64,000 nucleotides of DNA from Maribacter sp. (GTDB lineage: Bacteria; Bacteroidota; Bacteroidia; Flavobacteriales; Flavobacteriaceae). Shown here one piece after another: positions 35,208 through 45,285 of this stretch (the first letter of the stretch is position 1; each line of letters opens with the position of its first letter). A program made the position numbers and the translations under genes. Location: positions 1,816-65,815 of the forward strand of contig JAHDDL010000022.1 in NCBI GenBank assembly GCA_020629415.1. The letters are read 5' to 3'. The notes beneath the pieces were generated by a model. That model was not told the DNA's origin. It made no database searches and worked only from the letters and a program-made list of their open reading frames with translations.

Positions 35208-38054
35208 CTATTCTATATCAAAAGTTGCTTTTTCAACAGTTCCGTTTCCTTTAATTTCTACGGTATAGGTTCCCTTTGGTAAATAGGTACTTCCATTATC
35301 AGCTTGTTTTAAAACAGTTTTGTGCTTTTTAAGGTGATTCATCTTGCCAATTTTAGAGAAAGCAACATCATATGATAAAACATTTAAACCTTTGTCTGCA
35401 ATAATTTCAGTTTCACTGACTACGATATCATCTGAAGATAGTATTTTGGCTTCATACACATCATCACTATCAGAGTAGAAGGTGATGTCTAATCCTGGTG
35501 TTCTAGGTTTTGACCAAGAGCTCCAAGAATTACCCCAACGTGAAGAATGTTTACTATTTTCTAGCGCATATACGTGCAGTGCTTTGTTCTGAACTTCTGA
35601 AGTCAAATTTTGAAGCGCAGCGATATTTGCGGTATAAATACTTCTACCATGCGTACCCACCACTAAATGTTTAGCATCTTCTTGTATGACCAAATCATGA
35701 ACGGCAACATAGGGCATTCCATTTTGGAAAGACTGCCATGTTGTTCCCCTATCCAATGAAACGTATAAGCCATTATCCGTACCAACAAATAAAAGGTTTT
35801 CATTTTCCGGGTCTTCTACTATAACATTCACGGCAGATGTAGGTATGTTATTAGAAATGTTTTTCCAAGTAGACCCTTTGTCATCACTTACAAAAACATA
35901 GGGAGTAAAGTCGTCTGAACGGTAACCGTTTAATGTAGCATATACTCTATTTTCGTTATGTTTTGAAGCAATGACCCTGCTTACCCATAAATTTTGAGGT
36001 AGGTTATTAGATACGGTTATCCAACTACCACCACCATTATCAGTTCGTTGAATTAGACCATCGTCACTACCGGTATATAACAGTCCGAATTTATAGGTAG
36101 ATTCAGAAATTGTGGTCAAGGTGCCATAAGCTACATTACCTTGTTTTCCTCCTTGGGTCAGGTCAGCTGAAACAGTTTCCCATGTATCTCCTTTATTTAA
36201 GGAACGATGCATTTTATTACTGCCAATATATAAAATATCTTGGTTATGGGGAGAAAGTAAAATTGGAGTTTGCCAGTTGAAACGGTAAGGAGCCTCGCCT
36301 AGCTCATGTTTTGGTTGAATATAATTTCTTTGGTCTTTTTCTAAATCGATTCTAAAATAATTTCCGAATTGATATCCCGTGTAAACGATATTAGCGTTGC
36401 GATCGTCAATCTCTACTTGCATACCATCTCCACCTAAAATAGATTTCCAAGGGTATTGCCCTGTTTGCTGCCATTCACTGTTTTCCTCTGCATTGTGCGG
36501 TCCCATCCAAACTCCGTTATCTTGTAATCCGCCATATATGTTATATGGTTTTTCATTATCTACGGCAATGGCATAAAACTGACCAACTGTGGGAGAGTTG
36601 TTCTTAAACCAATTTTTACCGTCATCATAGCTCGTGTTAACTCCGCCATCATTTCCATTAATAAGATGACCGGGTAATTTTGGATTGATCCATAACGCAT
36701 GGTGATCTGAATGAACGTTGTCACCATTTATTGACATATATGTTTTACCACCATCTTTAGATGCTATAATGGGTACACCGGCTAAGTAAATGGCATCAAC
36801 ATTATTAGGATCAACAGTAACCTGGGCAAAATAATACCCGTAGCTATAAAAAAGGTCGTCTATATAGTCTTCGTTTTGTTTTGACCAAGTTTTACCGCCA
36901 TCATTACTTCGGTAGACTTCTGCACCAATAACCGGCGTATCGAACAGCATACTGTTGGCATCTTCTAAATATAACGCTAAGTCTGCCGGTTGTACTGTAT
37001 TACTACGAACCATTTGCTTGACATTGGCAGCTCTATATTTTTCGTGAAAATTATTGGTTTTTAGAAATTCGTTCAGCTCTTTGTCGTTCACGGCCAAGAA
37101 CTGTTCTTTGGAGAGCGATTTAAAATCATCTTTTGTTAAGCCCGACTGTTTCTCCTTTTTTTCTTTGGATTTTTCTCTTCTAAATTGATTGTCATGAACT
37201 GCATAAACAATGTTGTCATCAAAAACGGCCAAGCCAATTCTACCAACTCCTTCTCCCGTAGGAAATCCGCTTGAGGGTGTTGAAATTTTTGTCCATGTGG
37301 TGCCGGCATCTGTACTTTTGTAAATGCCAGAACCTTCTCCGCTACCGTTAAAATTCCATGCTTTTCTATCTTTTTGCCATGCTGCCGCGTATTGAATTAG
37401 ATAATTATTAGGGGAAACCGCAACATCGATGATGCCTGTATTGTCATCAATGAACAAAGTTTTTTTCCAAGTTTTACCACCATCTGTGGTTTTGTAAATG
37501 CCGCGTTCTTTGTTAGGAGAATATAAATGACCAGTTACGCCTACGGTTACTTCATTTGCATTATCAGGATTTATTATAATGCGCCCAATATGGTGCGAAT
37601 CTGATAAGCCCATATGTTGCCAGGTTTTACCCTTATCGGTAGACTTTAATATCCCGATACCGGGGTATGAGGAACGCGATGAGTTATTTTCTCCCGTACC
37701 TGCCCAAATGGTTCCGCTTTGCCAATGAACCGCAATGTCACCAAGGTTTTGGGTTTGGGTTTCATCCATTACCGGAGTAAAGGTGTTGCCGTTATTGTTG
37801 GTGTACCATAATCCACCAGAAGCGTATGCTACGTAATATTCTGTTGGGTTGTTGTCGTTGACGGCTAAATCTACTACACGACCACTCATTACAGACGGAC
37901 CTACATTTTTTAATGGAATATTTTTGACCAGTGAATTGGCATCCATAGCCTGTTTGGCAATCAATGATTCCTCTATTTTTTTAGATGTAGTTGGTTGAAC
38001 CTGTGCCGATACTATTGAAATACCGGTTAGTAGTAGAAAGTATAATTGTTTCAT
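35208..38054 (-). CDS. Exported Asp-box (sortilin/BNR-like) propeller protein
   Basis: A 948-residue protein with a signal peptide (residues 1-17, VSAQ) and at least nine Asp-box repeats of S-x-D-x-G-x-T-W type (STDKGKTW, TTDGGKTW, STDAGTTW, SNDGGKTW, SKDGGKTY, SDDKGSTW, SLDRGTTW among them), forming one or two large beta-propellers, followed by a C-terminal beta-sandwich-like part. This is the VPS10/sortilin-like group often annotated as glycosyl hydrolase, though no glycosidase catalytic set is evident. It lies 3' of two M28 peptidases, suggesting peptide or protein binding and degradation. Confidence 0.85.
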   Translation of the reverse strand: MKQLYFLLLTGISIVSAQVQPTTSKKIEESLIAKQAMDANSLVKNIPLKNVGPSVMSGRVVDLAVNDNNPTEYYVAYASGGLWYTNNNGNTFTPVMDETQTQNLGDIAVHWQSGTIWAGTGENNSSRSSYPGIGILKSTDKGKTWQHMGLSDSHHIGRIIINPDNANEVTVGVTGHLYSPNKERGIYKTTDGGKTWKKTLFIDDNTGIIDVAVSPNNYLIQYAAAWQKDRKAWNFNGSGEGSGIYKSTDAGTTWTKISTPSSGFPTGEGVGRIGLAVFDDNIVYAVHDNQFRREKSKEKKEKQSGLTKDDFKSLSKEQFLAVNDKELNEFLKTNNFHEKYRAANVKQMVRSNTVQPADLALYLEDANSMLFDTPVIGAEVYRSNDGGKTWSKQNEDYIDDLFYSYGYYFAQVTVDPNNVDAIYLAGVPIIASKDGGKTYMSINGDNVHSDHHALWINPKLPGHLINGNDGGVNTSYDDGKNWFKNNSPTVGQFYAIAVDNEKPYNIYGGLQDNGVWMGPHNAEENSEWQQTGQYPWKSILGGDGMQVEIDDRNANIVYTGYQFGNYFRIDLEKDQRNYIQPKHELGEAPYRFNWQTPILLSPHNQDILYIGSNKMHRSLNKGDTWETVSADLTQGGKQGNVAYGTLTTISESTYKFGLLYTGSDDGLIQRTDNGGGSWITVSNNLPQNLWVSRVIASKHNENRVYATLNGYRSDDFTPYVFVSDDKGSTWKNISNNIPTSAVNVIVEDPENENLLFVGTDNGLYVSLDRGTTWQSFQNGMPYVAVHDLVIQEDAKHLVVGTHGRSIYTANIAALQNLTSEVQNKALHVYALENSKHSSRWGNSWSSWSKPRTPGLDITFYSDSDDVYEAKILSSDDIVVSETEIIADKGLNVLSYDVAFSKIGKMNHLKKHKTVLKQADNGSTYLPKGTYTVEIKGNGTVEKATFDIE

Positions 38055-38091
38055 TATAATGTTTTTGATGCTGCAGATGGTAAGTTACTGA

Positions 38092-39858
38092 TTAGTTTTT
38101 AGAGCTGGAATTCAAGTTCTTGATCAATTCTTGTGATTTTAATGTTACCCTTGATTGTGATTCTTTTATGGCGTCTTTAATATTGCCGTTTGATTTTGAA
38201 ACTACATCGTTGGTGGTTGAGATGGCTTTAACGTACCAATCTTCCCAAGCTTCTAGAATAGCCTTTTCATTCTCAATGGCGTTGCCATTTTTAATAGCGT
38301 TTACGCTTAACTGAAATTCAATTTGTAAACGATCTATGGCTTTTTGTTCCAATAAGGATATTTGTTCTAAGGCAAATGCCGTAGATGAATTTACTAGGGT
38401 GAGTCCGCTCACTAGTGCCGCAGTACCCACATTTTTCATGGTTTCTTTTGAAACCTTGTCAATACGGTCATTATCGGTATGGTAAAATTGGTCTGTAAAA
38501 TGCCAAAGTAAAAGTCCGGGAATATCAGCTCGTAAAAAAGGAGTGTGATCACTTCCACCTTCAAACGGGTTGGTTTCTACCGCCCAATTCGCAAAATTGC
38601 CCTGTTTTTTAAAGGTCGATGTTATAAAATCATTTAAATAGTGTGGTTTCATGTCTTCTAACTTTAAAACATCACCGCCCCATTCACTGTGTTTATCATT
38701 GCCACGAGTCCAAATAGCACTGGGGTCTGGCATTTTTTCAATCAAGAAAGTGCCGCCCGTTACTGCAGTATTTTCGCCTACCATATCAAGACTAATTCCC
38801 CATTTAATTCCTTTTGCACGCTCTGGATTTTCTTGAATATACCGGTTGGTAGAAACAATTTCATCGCCCCATAAAAAAGTCATGGTTCTTTTAAATGCTA
38901 TTTTATTTTCGCCGAATAATTTGGCTGCGGTTTTAGCCATTTCTAATTGCGTGCCAACACCCGTTGCATTGTCATTGGCACCGGGTTCTTGAACATGTGC
39001 GCTGTACACCAAACGTTCATTGGGCAATTCACTTCCTTTAATATCTGCAACAATGGTCAGTTCTTCGGATGGATATCTTTTAATGTCTATCTTTACTTGA
39101 ACTTCAGTAGTACCTGTTTTGAGTTGCGCCACTAATTTTTCTTTTGCTTCATATGACAGGGCAATGCCCCAGAAATCACTATCATATTGTGAAGGAAGAC
39201 TTCTAAATTGAATTGAAGTGGTATTTTTCTCTGGTTGTAAATACCCTGGGTTGTCATAGGTGAGAATTCCTATTGCCCCGTTTTTCATTGCGGTTTTGTA
39301 CAACTTTCTAGCACTCATTTCTGCAAAAACTACTTTTCCTTTCATGGAGGCGGACTCCATATCTTCAACAGATTTTACCCATAGAACATCTGCCTTAATA
39401 CCCTCTTTTGGGGTAGAAGCAGAATTTAAATAGGTCATGTTCCTATTGGTTTGTGAAAGTAGCAAGGGTATTTCTTGACCTACAATTTGCAGTGATGCCG
39501 AAACAGGTTCCCAGGTTTGGCGGTTCATTGCTCGCTTTTCAATACGGTAGGTAAACCGGTCACCAATTTTTGCATCCTCTTCTAATACATAACCTGCAGC
39601 TTTTAGACTATCTGCAATAAGGTGAATTGTTTTGTTGAAACCTGTGTTGCCCACAACACGCCAATAATCTTCTACAAAATCTGTAGTTTCATAGGCAAGC
39701 TGACCCGTGAATTCTGGGCGAACAAGCTCAAAATAATCTACTGGTTTTTCTTCAGGCTGCTGAGAGCATCCTGCTAAAAAAGAAAGGCAGAGTAATGCGG
39801 GTACAATGCCCTGCCTTAATAATATTCTTTTGATGGAGATTACTCTTCCCATTTCCAT
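38092..39858 (-). CDS. M28-family peptidase lipoprotein
   Basis: A 588-residue zinc aminopeptidase-type lipoprotein (signal ends SFLAGC). A PA-type inserted domain occupies roughly residues 140-250. M28 metal ligands are placed in SAHVQEPGANDNATGVG, FLWGDEI, SLDMVGEN and the C-terminal FTDQFYHTDNDRID. The GDE in place of the usual GEE is a minor change. It overlaps the upstream M28 gene by up to 19 bases (13 if the second ATG at 39852 is used), so the pair is translationally coupled. Confidence 0.9.
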   Translation of the reverse strand: MEMGRVISIKRILLRQGIVPALLCLSFLAGCSQQPEEKPVDYFELVRPEFTGQLAYETTDFVEDYWRVVGNTGFNKTIHLIADSLKAAGYVLEEDAKIGDRFTYRIEKRAMNRQTWEPVSASLQIVGQEIPLLLSQTNRNMTYLNSASTPKEGIKADVLWVKSVEDMESASMKGKVVFAEMSARKLYKTAMKNGAIGILTYDNPGYLQPEKNTTSIQFRSLPSQYDSDFWGIALSYEAKEKLVAQLKTGTTEVQVKIDIKRYPSEELTIVADIKGSELPNERLVYSAHVQEPGANDNATGVGTQLEMAKTAAKLFGENKIAFKRTMTFLWGDEIVSTNRYIQENPERAKGIKWGISLDMVGENTAVTGGTFLIEKMPDPSAIWTRGNDKHSEWGGDVLKLEDMKPHYLNDFITSTFKKQGNFANWAVETNPFEGGSDHTPFLRADIPGLLLWHFTDQFYHTDNDRIDKVSKETMKNVGTAALVSGLTLVNSSTAFALEQISLLEQKAIDRLQIEFQLSVNAIKNGNAIENEKAILEAWEDWYVKAISTTNDVVSKSNGNIKDAIKESQSRVTLKSQELIKNLNSSSKN

Positions 39859-41291
39859 TCGTTGCCAATGATCAATTTCTCTTTTAAATCATTTTTGATC
39901 ATGAATTCTTTAGTGGTTTCACTATCCATTTTTGTTGCTGGTAAAGTATCGGCATTTGCCAGAGCATACAACATCATTGTGCCAAAACGTGCCGTATTTT
40001 TCATATGGTCTTCATTCACCAAATGAAAATCGTCACAATCAGAATGGTAGCATCCGTAGATAGAGCGGTCTAAATTACTATGTACCGATAAAATGGGCAC
40101 TCCCTCAAGCATAAAAGGTTGGTGATCGCTATGTAGCCCAGATTTGTTGGAGAATTTGTTTTGATAAATAGTGTCCTGTTTTTGAATGGCAGCACCTAAA
40201 TCTTTAAAGAACTGTTCATTATCTAATTTACCGCCCGCATTCATACCTATTGGGTTACCGGACATATCTAAGTTCATCATGTATTTAATATTCTCAATAG
40301 TCTTGTTCTCAATAGCCTGCTCAACTAAAAATTTAGAACCAAGTAGCCCTTGTTCTTCTCCCATGAACATTACGAATTTTACCGTACGTTTTGGATGAAG
40401 GTTATTTGCTTTAAAAGCTCTTGCAATATCTAAAACAGCAAAAGAACCAATACCGTTATCTATGGCACCGGTAGCCAGATCCCAAGAATCTAAATGACCA
40501 CCAATGACAATTTCTTCTTGAGGTATTTCCGTACCAGGTAATGTTGCAACTACGTTTCTTGCCTTAATCATATCGCTTGTATTGGTCATATCAATTTTGG
40601 CGGTAGCTTTTTTGGTCTTCAACGTTTCTTTTAATGCCATGCCATCTTCCTTGCCAATACATACGGCAGGTATTGGAATCAACTCTCCGGTAACGGAAGC
40701 TGTACCTGTAAGTAAAACGCCATTATCCACTTGATTAATTATAATAATACCAATAGCACCATATTTTATGGCTAAAGCCGTTTTCTCGCTACGGTGTAAA
40801 TTGCTTAACCCTTCTTCGCTGCCTGGTAGAATATTAATATATACCAAAGCTATTTTTCCTTTTACGGCATCTGGGTTGGCAGCGTAGTCTGCATCTAGTC
40901 CATTGCCCATGTCTACAATTTCACCGGTAACGTGTGCTTCTACAGGTGCATGACCTAAGGTCACTACCTTAACATCATCCTCGTTGATGGTTAAAGCAAC
41001 TTCGCCTCTTGCCCATGCTTCAACTTCAAAAGTTTGGTAAACAACATCTTCAAAACCATATTCCTTGAATTTGTTATAGGTGTATTCTTCTGCCTGTGCA
41101 CCGTTGGTTGATCCTGTTAACCTATGACCTATAGTTTCGGTAGCTTCCTTTAACGTGCTATAGCCTTTGGAATTTTGTTTTATTTCGGTATCAATACGGG
41201 CAAAAAGATCGGATTGTGTTTCTTCTTTCGGCATTTCTGAACATGCCTGTAGGCATAGTGCACCTAAGATGAGGTAAGCAATTTTTCTCAT
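39840..41291 (-). CDS. M28-family aminopeptidase lipoprotein
   Basis: A 483-residue lipoprotein (signal ends LCLQAC, Cys17). It has a PA domain (residues about 130-230) and a full M28 zinc site: GGHLDSWD, GAIDNGIG, FMGEEQGLLGS, MMNLDMSG and the final HSDCDDFH. It should remove N-terminal amino acids from peptides in the periplasm or at the cell surface. It heads the minus-strand unit of two peptidases, an Asp-box propeller, cupin and DUF2721. Confidence 0.93.
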   Translation of the reverse strand: MRKIAYLILGALCLQACSEMPKEETQSDLFARIDTEIKQNSKGYSTLKEATETIGHRLTGSTNGAQAEEYTYNKFKEYGFEDVVYQTFEVEAWARGEVALTINEDDVKVVTLGHAPVEAHVTGEIVDMGNGLDADYAANPDAVKGKIALVYINILPGSEEGLSNLHRSEKTALAIKYGAIGIIIINQVDNGVLLTGTASVTGELIPIPAVCIGKEDGMALKETLKTKKATAKIDMTNTSDMIKARNVVATLPGTEIPQEEIVIGGHLDSWDLATGAIDNGIGSFAVLDIARAFKANNLHPKRTVKFVMFMGEEQGLLGSKFLVEQAIENKTIENIKYMMNLDMSGNPIGMNAGGKLDNEQFFKDLGAAIQKQDTIYQNKFSNKSGLHSDHQPFMLEGVPILSVHSNLDRSIYGCYHSDCDDFHLVNEDHMKNTARFGTMMLYALANADTLPATKMDSETTKEFMIKNDLKEKLIIGNEWKWEE

Positions 41292-41438
41292 GAGTTGTCT
41301 TTGTTTGGTTTAGGTTAACAAGTTAGCCATTTTGTAGCTAAGAAGTTGTGCTAACATTCTTGTAAATTTTATAATTCCATGCCCTATTTTTTAAGGAAAC
41401 AACACATAATGCGTAATTTTATATCAAAATATAAATTC

Positions 41439-42731
41439 ATGAAATACGATCAAATACCTAACTCCCTATTTATAAAGAACCGTAAGAAATTTATGGACCG
41501 CATGCAACCTAAAAGTATTGCAGTTTTTAACTCTAACGATATTTACCCGATAGGAGCCGATAGTGTTTTGCCTTTTGAGCAACATAGAGATATATTTTAC
41601 CTATCTGGTGCTGATCAAGAAGAAACGATACTGGTGTTGTTTCCCGATGCTGTAAATAAAAAACATCGCGAAGTTTTGTTTGTTCGTGAAACCAATGAGC
41701 ATATTGCCATTTGGGAAGGTGAAAAATTAACCAAAGAAAAGGCTACGGAAGTGTCTGGGATAAAAACCATTTGTTGGTTGCAAGATTTTGATAAAATCTT
41801 CTTCGATCTAATGACCGAAGCCGAGACTATTTATTTTAATACAAACGAACATTACAGGCAGGCGGTAGAAACACAGACTAGAGAAGATCGGTTTATTGAA
41901 AAATGTAAGCGCGAATACCCTGCTCATCGCGTAGCAAAAAGTAATCCTATTTTGCAGGAAATTAGAGGTGTAAAAGAGCCTGAGGAAATTGATATTATGC
42001 AAACCGCATGTAATATCACTGAAAAAGGATTTCGCAGACTGCTTGGTTTTGTGAAACCGGGCGTAATGGAATATGAGATTGAAGCAGAACTTTTACATGA
42101 ATTCGTACGAAATAGATCTAAAGGTTTTGCTTACCAGCCAATTATTGCTTCTGGTAATAATGCGAATGTATTGCACTACTTAGAGAATAATAAGCCTTGT
42201 AATGATGGCGATTTAATTTTGATGGATGTTGCAGCAGAGTATGCAAATTACTCAAGTGACTTAACAAGGACTATTCCTGTAAACGGTACATTTACAAAGC
42301 GCCAAAAAGAGGTATACAATGCTGTTTTGCGTGTAAAAGACGATGCTACCAAAATGTTGGTGCCTGGTACGCTTTGGGCAGAATATCACAAGGAATGTGG
42401 TAAAATAATGACCTCAGAACTTTTAGGTCTTGGTTTGTTAGATAAAGCCGATGTACAAAATGAAAATCCCGAATGGCCTGCATACAAGAAATACTTCATG
42501 CACGGTACAAGTCACCATATTGGTTTAAATACACATGATTACGGGGCTTTGAAAACACCAATGAAAGCGAATATGGTGTTTACCGTAGAGCCGGGTATTT
42601 ATATACCTGCAGAAAATATGGGTATTCGTTTAGAAGATGATGTGGTTATTCAAGAAAAGGGAGAACCTTTTAACTTAATGGCGAATATTCCGATTAAGGC
42701 AGATGAGATAGAGGAATTAATGAACAACTAA
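41439..42731 (+). CDS. pepP: Xaa-Pro aminopeptidase
   Basis: A 430-residue M24B metallopeptidase that removes N-terminal residues preceding proline. An N-terminal creatinase-like domain with QPKSIAVFNSNDIYP is followed by the pita-bread domain with dinuclear metal ligands: DVAAEYANYSSDLTR (Asp, Asp), HGTSHHIGLNTHD (His), VEPGIYIP (Glu) and RLEDDVVI (Glu). The ATG at 41439 is preferred; the longer frame starts at 41379 add a Phe/Lys-rich stretch unlike the family. Cytoplasmic. Confidence 0.95.
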   Translation: MKYDQIPNSLFIKNRKKFMDRMQPKSIAVFNSNDIYPIGADSVLPFEQHRDIFYLSGADQEETILVLFPDAVNKKHREVLFVRETNEHIAIWEGEKLTKEKATEVSGIKTICWLQDFDKIFFDLMTEAETIYFNTNEHYRQAVETQTREDRFIEKCKREYPAHRVAKSNPILQEIRGVKEPEEIDIMQTACNITEKGFRRLLGFVKPGVMEYEIEAELLHEFVRNRSKGFAYQPIIASGNNANVLHYLENNKPCNDGDLILMDVAAEYANYSSDLTRTIPVNGTFTKRQKEVYNAVLRVKDDATKMLVPGTLWAEYHKECGKIMTSELLGLGLLDKADVQNENPEWPAYKKYFMHGTSHHIGLNTHDYGALKTPMKANMVFTVEPGIYIPAENMGIRLEDDVVIQEKGEPFNLMANIPIKADEIEELMNN

Positions 42732-42740
42732 ATAACAAGC

Positions 42741-43511
42741 ATGAAATTAGTATCGTGGAACGTAAATGGAATTAGGGCTTCGGTTAAAAAGGGATTTGAG
42801 GATATTGTAAAGGAATTTGATGCCGATGTGTTTTGTGTTCAAGAAACCAAAGCGCAAGATGATCAGGTTGCCGAAGCATTGAAAGATATTACAGACTATG
42901 AACTGTTTAGTAATAGTGCCGAAAGAAAAGGGTATTCTGGTACCGTGATTTTATCTAAACAAGCGCCTGTGAAGTTTGATAAGGACATGGGAATTGAAGC
43001 GCATGATTTAGAAGGAAGGATTACACATTCTGAATTTGAACACTTTCATTTGGTGAACGTCTATATTCCAAATAGTGGTAGTGGATTAAAAAGATTGGAT
43101 TACCGTGCCGGATGGGATAAAGATTTTACCAATTACCTAAAAGAGCTTTCAAAATCAAAACCGTTGATCATTACAGGTGATTTTAACGTGGCACATACTG
43201 AGAACGATTTAGCCAACCCCAAAAGTAATTACAATAAGACATCAGGATTTACCCAAGTGGAAATAGATGGATTTGACCATATGTTGAAAGAGGTCAATTT
43301 AGTTGATAGTTTTAGAAAACTACACCCAACTACGTTCAATAAATATACCTTTTGGAGTGCACGTGGTGGTGCAAGGGCTAGAAACGTGGGCTGGCGTTTA
43401 GACTACTTTTTGGTAAGTGAATCTATTTGGGACAAAGTAAAGTCCGCCGAAATTCATGATCAGGTTATGGGCAGTGACCATTGCCCGATCAGTTTAGAAA
43501 TTGAATTTTAG
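42741..43511 (+). CDS. xth: Exodeoxyribonuclease III
   Basis: A 256-residue AP endonuclease/3'-5' exonuclease of base-excision repair. Motifs are SWNVNGIRA (residues about 4-12), VQETKAQ, GDFNVAHTENDLANP, and the C-terminal GSDHCPISLE with the catalytic Asp-His. Length is standard. It starts nine bases after pepP and likely shares its transcript. Confidence 0.96.
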   Translation: MKLVSWNVNGIRASVKKGFEDIVKEFDADVFCVQETKAQDDQVAEALKDITDYELFSNSAERKGYSGTVILSKQAPVKFDKDMGIEAHDLEGRITHSEFEHFHLVNVYIPNSGSGLKRLDYRAGWDKDFTNYLKELSKSKPLIITGDFNVAHTENDLANPKSNYNKTSGFTQVEIDGFDHMLKEVNLVDSFRKLHPTTFNKYTFWSARGGARARNVGWRLDYFLVSESIWDKVKSAEIHDQVMGSDHCPISLEIEF

Positions 43512-43520
43512 AAATTCGCT

Positions 43521-44798
43521 TTAATCTGTATTTGTTCTGGCTAAAAGATTGGTCAGAACAAATGCTAAAAGTGCCGGAAAGACCCAGCCTAAACTATACT
43601 GCTGAAGCGGAATCCACGAAAACGTATTTGCTTCAGGTGTTACTGCTTCAATACTTCCCAAGAAATCAGGAATACTAAATAGTATGGTGGCTATGGTTAC
43701 CGCTCTAAATACCAATGACGATGCATATTTATCTGGCACTACATTCAAAACAATGAGTATAATGGTAATGGGGTAAATGAACATTAAAGAGGGTATGGCT
43801 ACGGCAATAATATAAGCTACATTGAACTGACCAACAAGAACACCTAATACACTACCAATAATAGCCATAATGGTATATGCCGATTTTGACTCATTAAATC
43901 TTGATGCTACAAAATCTGCCGTACCGGTTACGATACCTACTGCGGTGGTAAAACATGCTAAACCTACCAGTATACTTAAGAACAAATTACCGATGTTACC
44001 TAAACTCTGTTTTGCTAAACCGGATAATATTTCTGTTCTCGTGGTATCGACATCGAATACAGAATGGACTAAGGATCCAGAAAGAATAAGCCCCATATAA
44101 ATTAAAAACAAGGCCAAACCGGCAAACCAAGCAGCATTTCTAATTAATGTTTTCTTTTCGTCATAGGTTGCATCAACATATTTTAGGTTGATGGATATGA
44201 TGATTACCCCACCAACAACTACAGCGCCAATGGCATCGAATGTTTGGTAGCCTTCCAGTATTCCGTTGGCAAACGGACTGGCAATCGTAGTGCTTCCAAA
44301 ATCAAAGGGGAAAGAGAAAATCGTTATTCCTATTACCAAAAGTAGAATTAGGATTATTGCCGGCGTCAATATTTTGCCCAGTATATTCAATATTTTAGAA
44401 CGGTTAAGTGCAAACAATAACACCAAAGCAAAATAGATACTACTGGTGTACCAGGAAGATATATCCCAAAATGGCTGAATGGCCATTTCATGCGTTACAG
44501 ATGCTGTTCTAGGGCTGGGAAGTGCTATGGCAATGGCGTATATGAAAAATGCATATATTAAGCTGAAAGTAGGTGATACCTTATTGCCAAAGTCTATAAG
44601 GGAACCTTGTAATTTTGCATGGGCCAAAATACCAAAAATGGGAATGGCAACCGCAGAGAGTCCAAAACCGATAGTAACTACCAACCATTGGTCACCAGAA
44701 TTGAAGCCTAGTAAAGGAGGTAAAATAAGGTTGCCTGCTCCAAAAAAAAGAGAGAATAGGGCAAAAGCTGTAATTAGGGTTTCCTTCTTCTTGAACAT
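43521..44798 (-). CDS. brnQ: Branched-chain amino acid:cation symporter BrnQ
   Basis: A 425-residue inner-membrane protein with about 12 hydrophobic helices and the family start KKETLITAFALFSLFFGAGN, which also forms the first discontinuous helix (FGAGNLILP). It imports leucine, isoleucine and valine with Na+ or H+. Convergent with xth, whose end lies nine bases away. Confidence 0.95.
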   Translation of the reverse strand: MFKKKETLITAFALFSLFFGAGNLILPPLLGFNSGDQWLVVTIGFGLSAVAIPIFGILAHAKLQGSLIDFGNKVSPTFSLIYAFFIYAIAIALPSPRTASVTHEMAIQPFWDISSWYTSSIYFALVLLFALNRSKILNILGKILTPAIILILLLVIGITIFSFPFDFGSTTIASPFANGILEGYQTFDAIGAVVVGGVIIISINLKYVDATYDEKKTLIRNAAWFAGLALFLIYMGLILSGSLVHSVFDVDTTRTEILSGLAKQSLGNIGNLFLSILVGLACFTTAVGIVTGTADFVASRFNESKSAYTIMAIIGSVLGVLVGQFNVAYIIAVAIPSLMFIYPITIILIVLNVVPDKYASSLVFRAVTIATILFSIPDFLGSIEAVTPEANTFSWIPLQQYSLGWVFPALLAFVLTNLLARTNTD

Positions 44799-45050
44799 GA
44801 ATGCAAAGTAAGTGAAAGATTATTAAATAACAGGAGGTAGAGGTTTTTTCAATTTTTATAACCGCAAAAAAAAGTGCATTGACAACATGTTAGATCAAAC
44901 TCACAACAAATAGTGGTGCAGACCTTTAATATACAGTACTTTAACCAAAGGAAATAAAGCTTATGCAATTTTCCGTTAGTTTCAATTTAAAATATTAATA
45001 GCATTTTCTCGATCACCCAAATCGAAATTTTTGCAAAAACATCCTACAGC
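44799..45050. other. Intergenic region between brnQ and the small zinc protein
   Basis: 252 bp, divergent promoter space. I see no ORF or strong hairpin. A near-match to the -7 element, AATTTTTG at 45026-45033, precedes the plus-strand gene by 17 bases. Confidence 0.4.
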
Positions 45051-45275
45051 ATGAAAAAAATATTCTGCAGCATTTTTGGCCATCACTATTCAATATCCAA
45101 AAAAGTAACATCTCATATTAAAGAGTATAAATGTATACATTGTCAAAAAGAAGTAACTACTGATGTAAGTGGTAAACTTTCTGCTTTGACACCTGAATTA
45201 CAAGATATCAATAGAACTTTAGAACATATATACCAAAGAAGACATACTACCGCTGCACAACAGCAAGTAGCCTAA
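45051..45275 (+). CDS. Small putative zinc-binding protein
   Basis: A 74-residue protein. A Cys and His-His in FCSIFGHHYS (residues 5-14) and CIHC about 20 residues later form a likely Cys/His/Cys/Cys zinc site, a pattern shared with small DUF1660-like and other ribbon proteins. The C-terminal half is helical, Gln/Arg/His-rich. Function unknown; it converges with thiL with ten bases between ends. Confidence 0.6.
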   Translation: MKKIFCSIFGHHYSISKKVTSHIKEYKCIHCQKEVTTDVSGKLSALTPELQDINRTLEHIYQRRHTTAAQQQVA

Positions 45276-45285
45276 TTGTCCGCTT

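Noticed and set aside
35208-38054. Repeated Asp-box sequences as a DNA repeat array
   Set aside because: The repeats are protein-level propeller blades with diverged DNA, not a nucleotide repeat or CRISPR.
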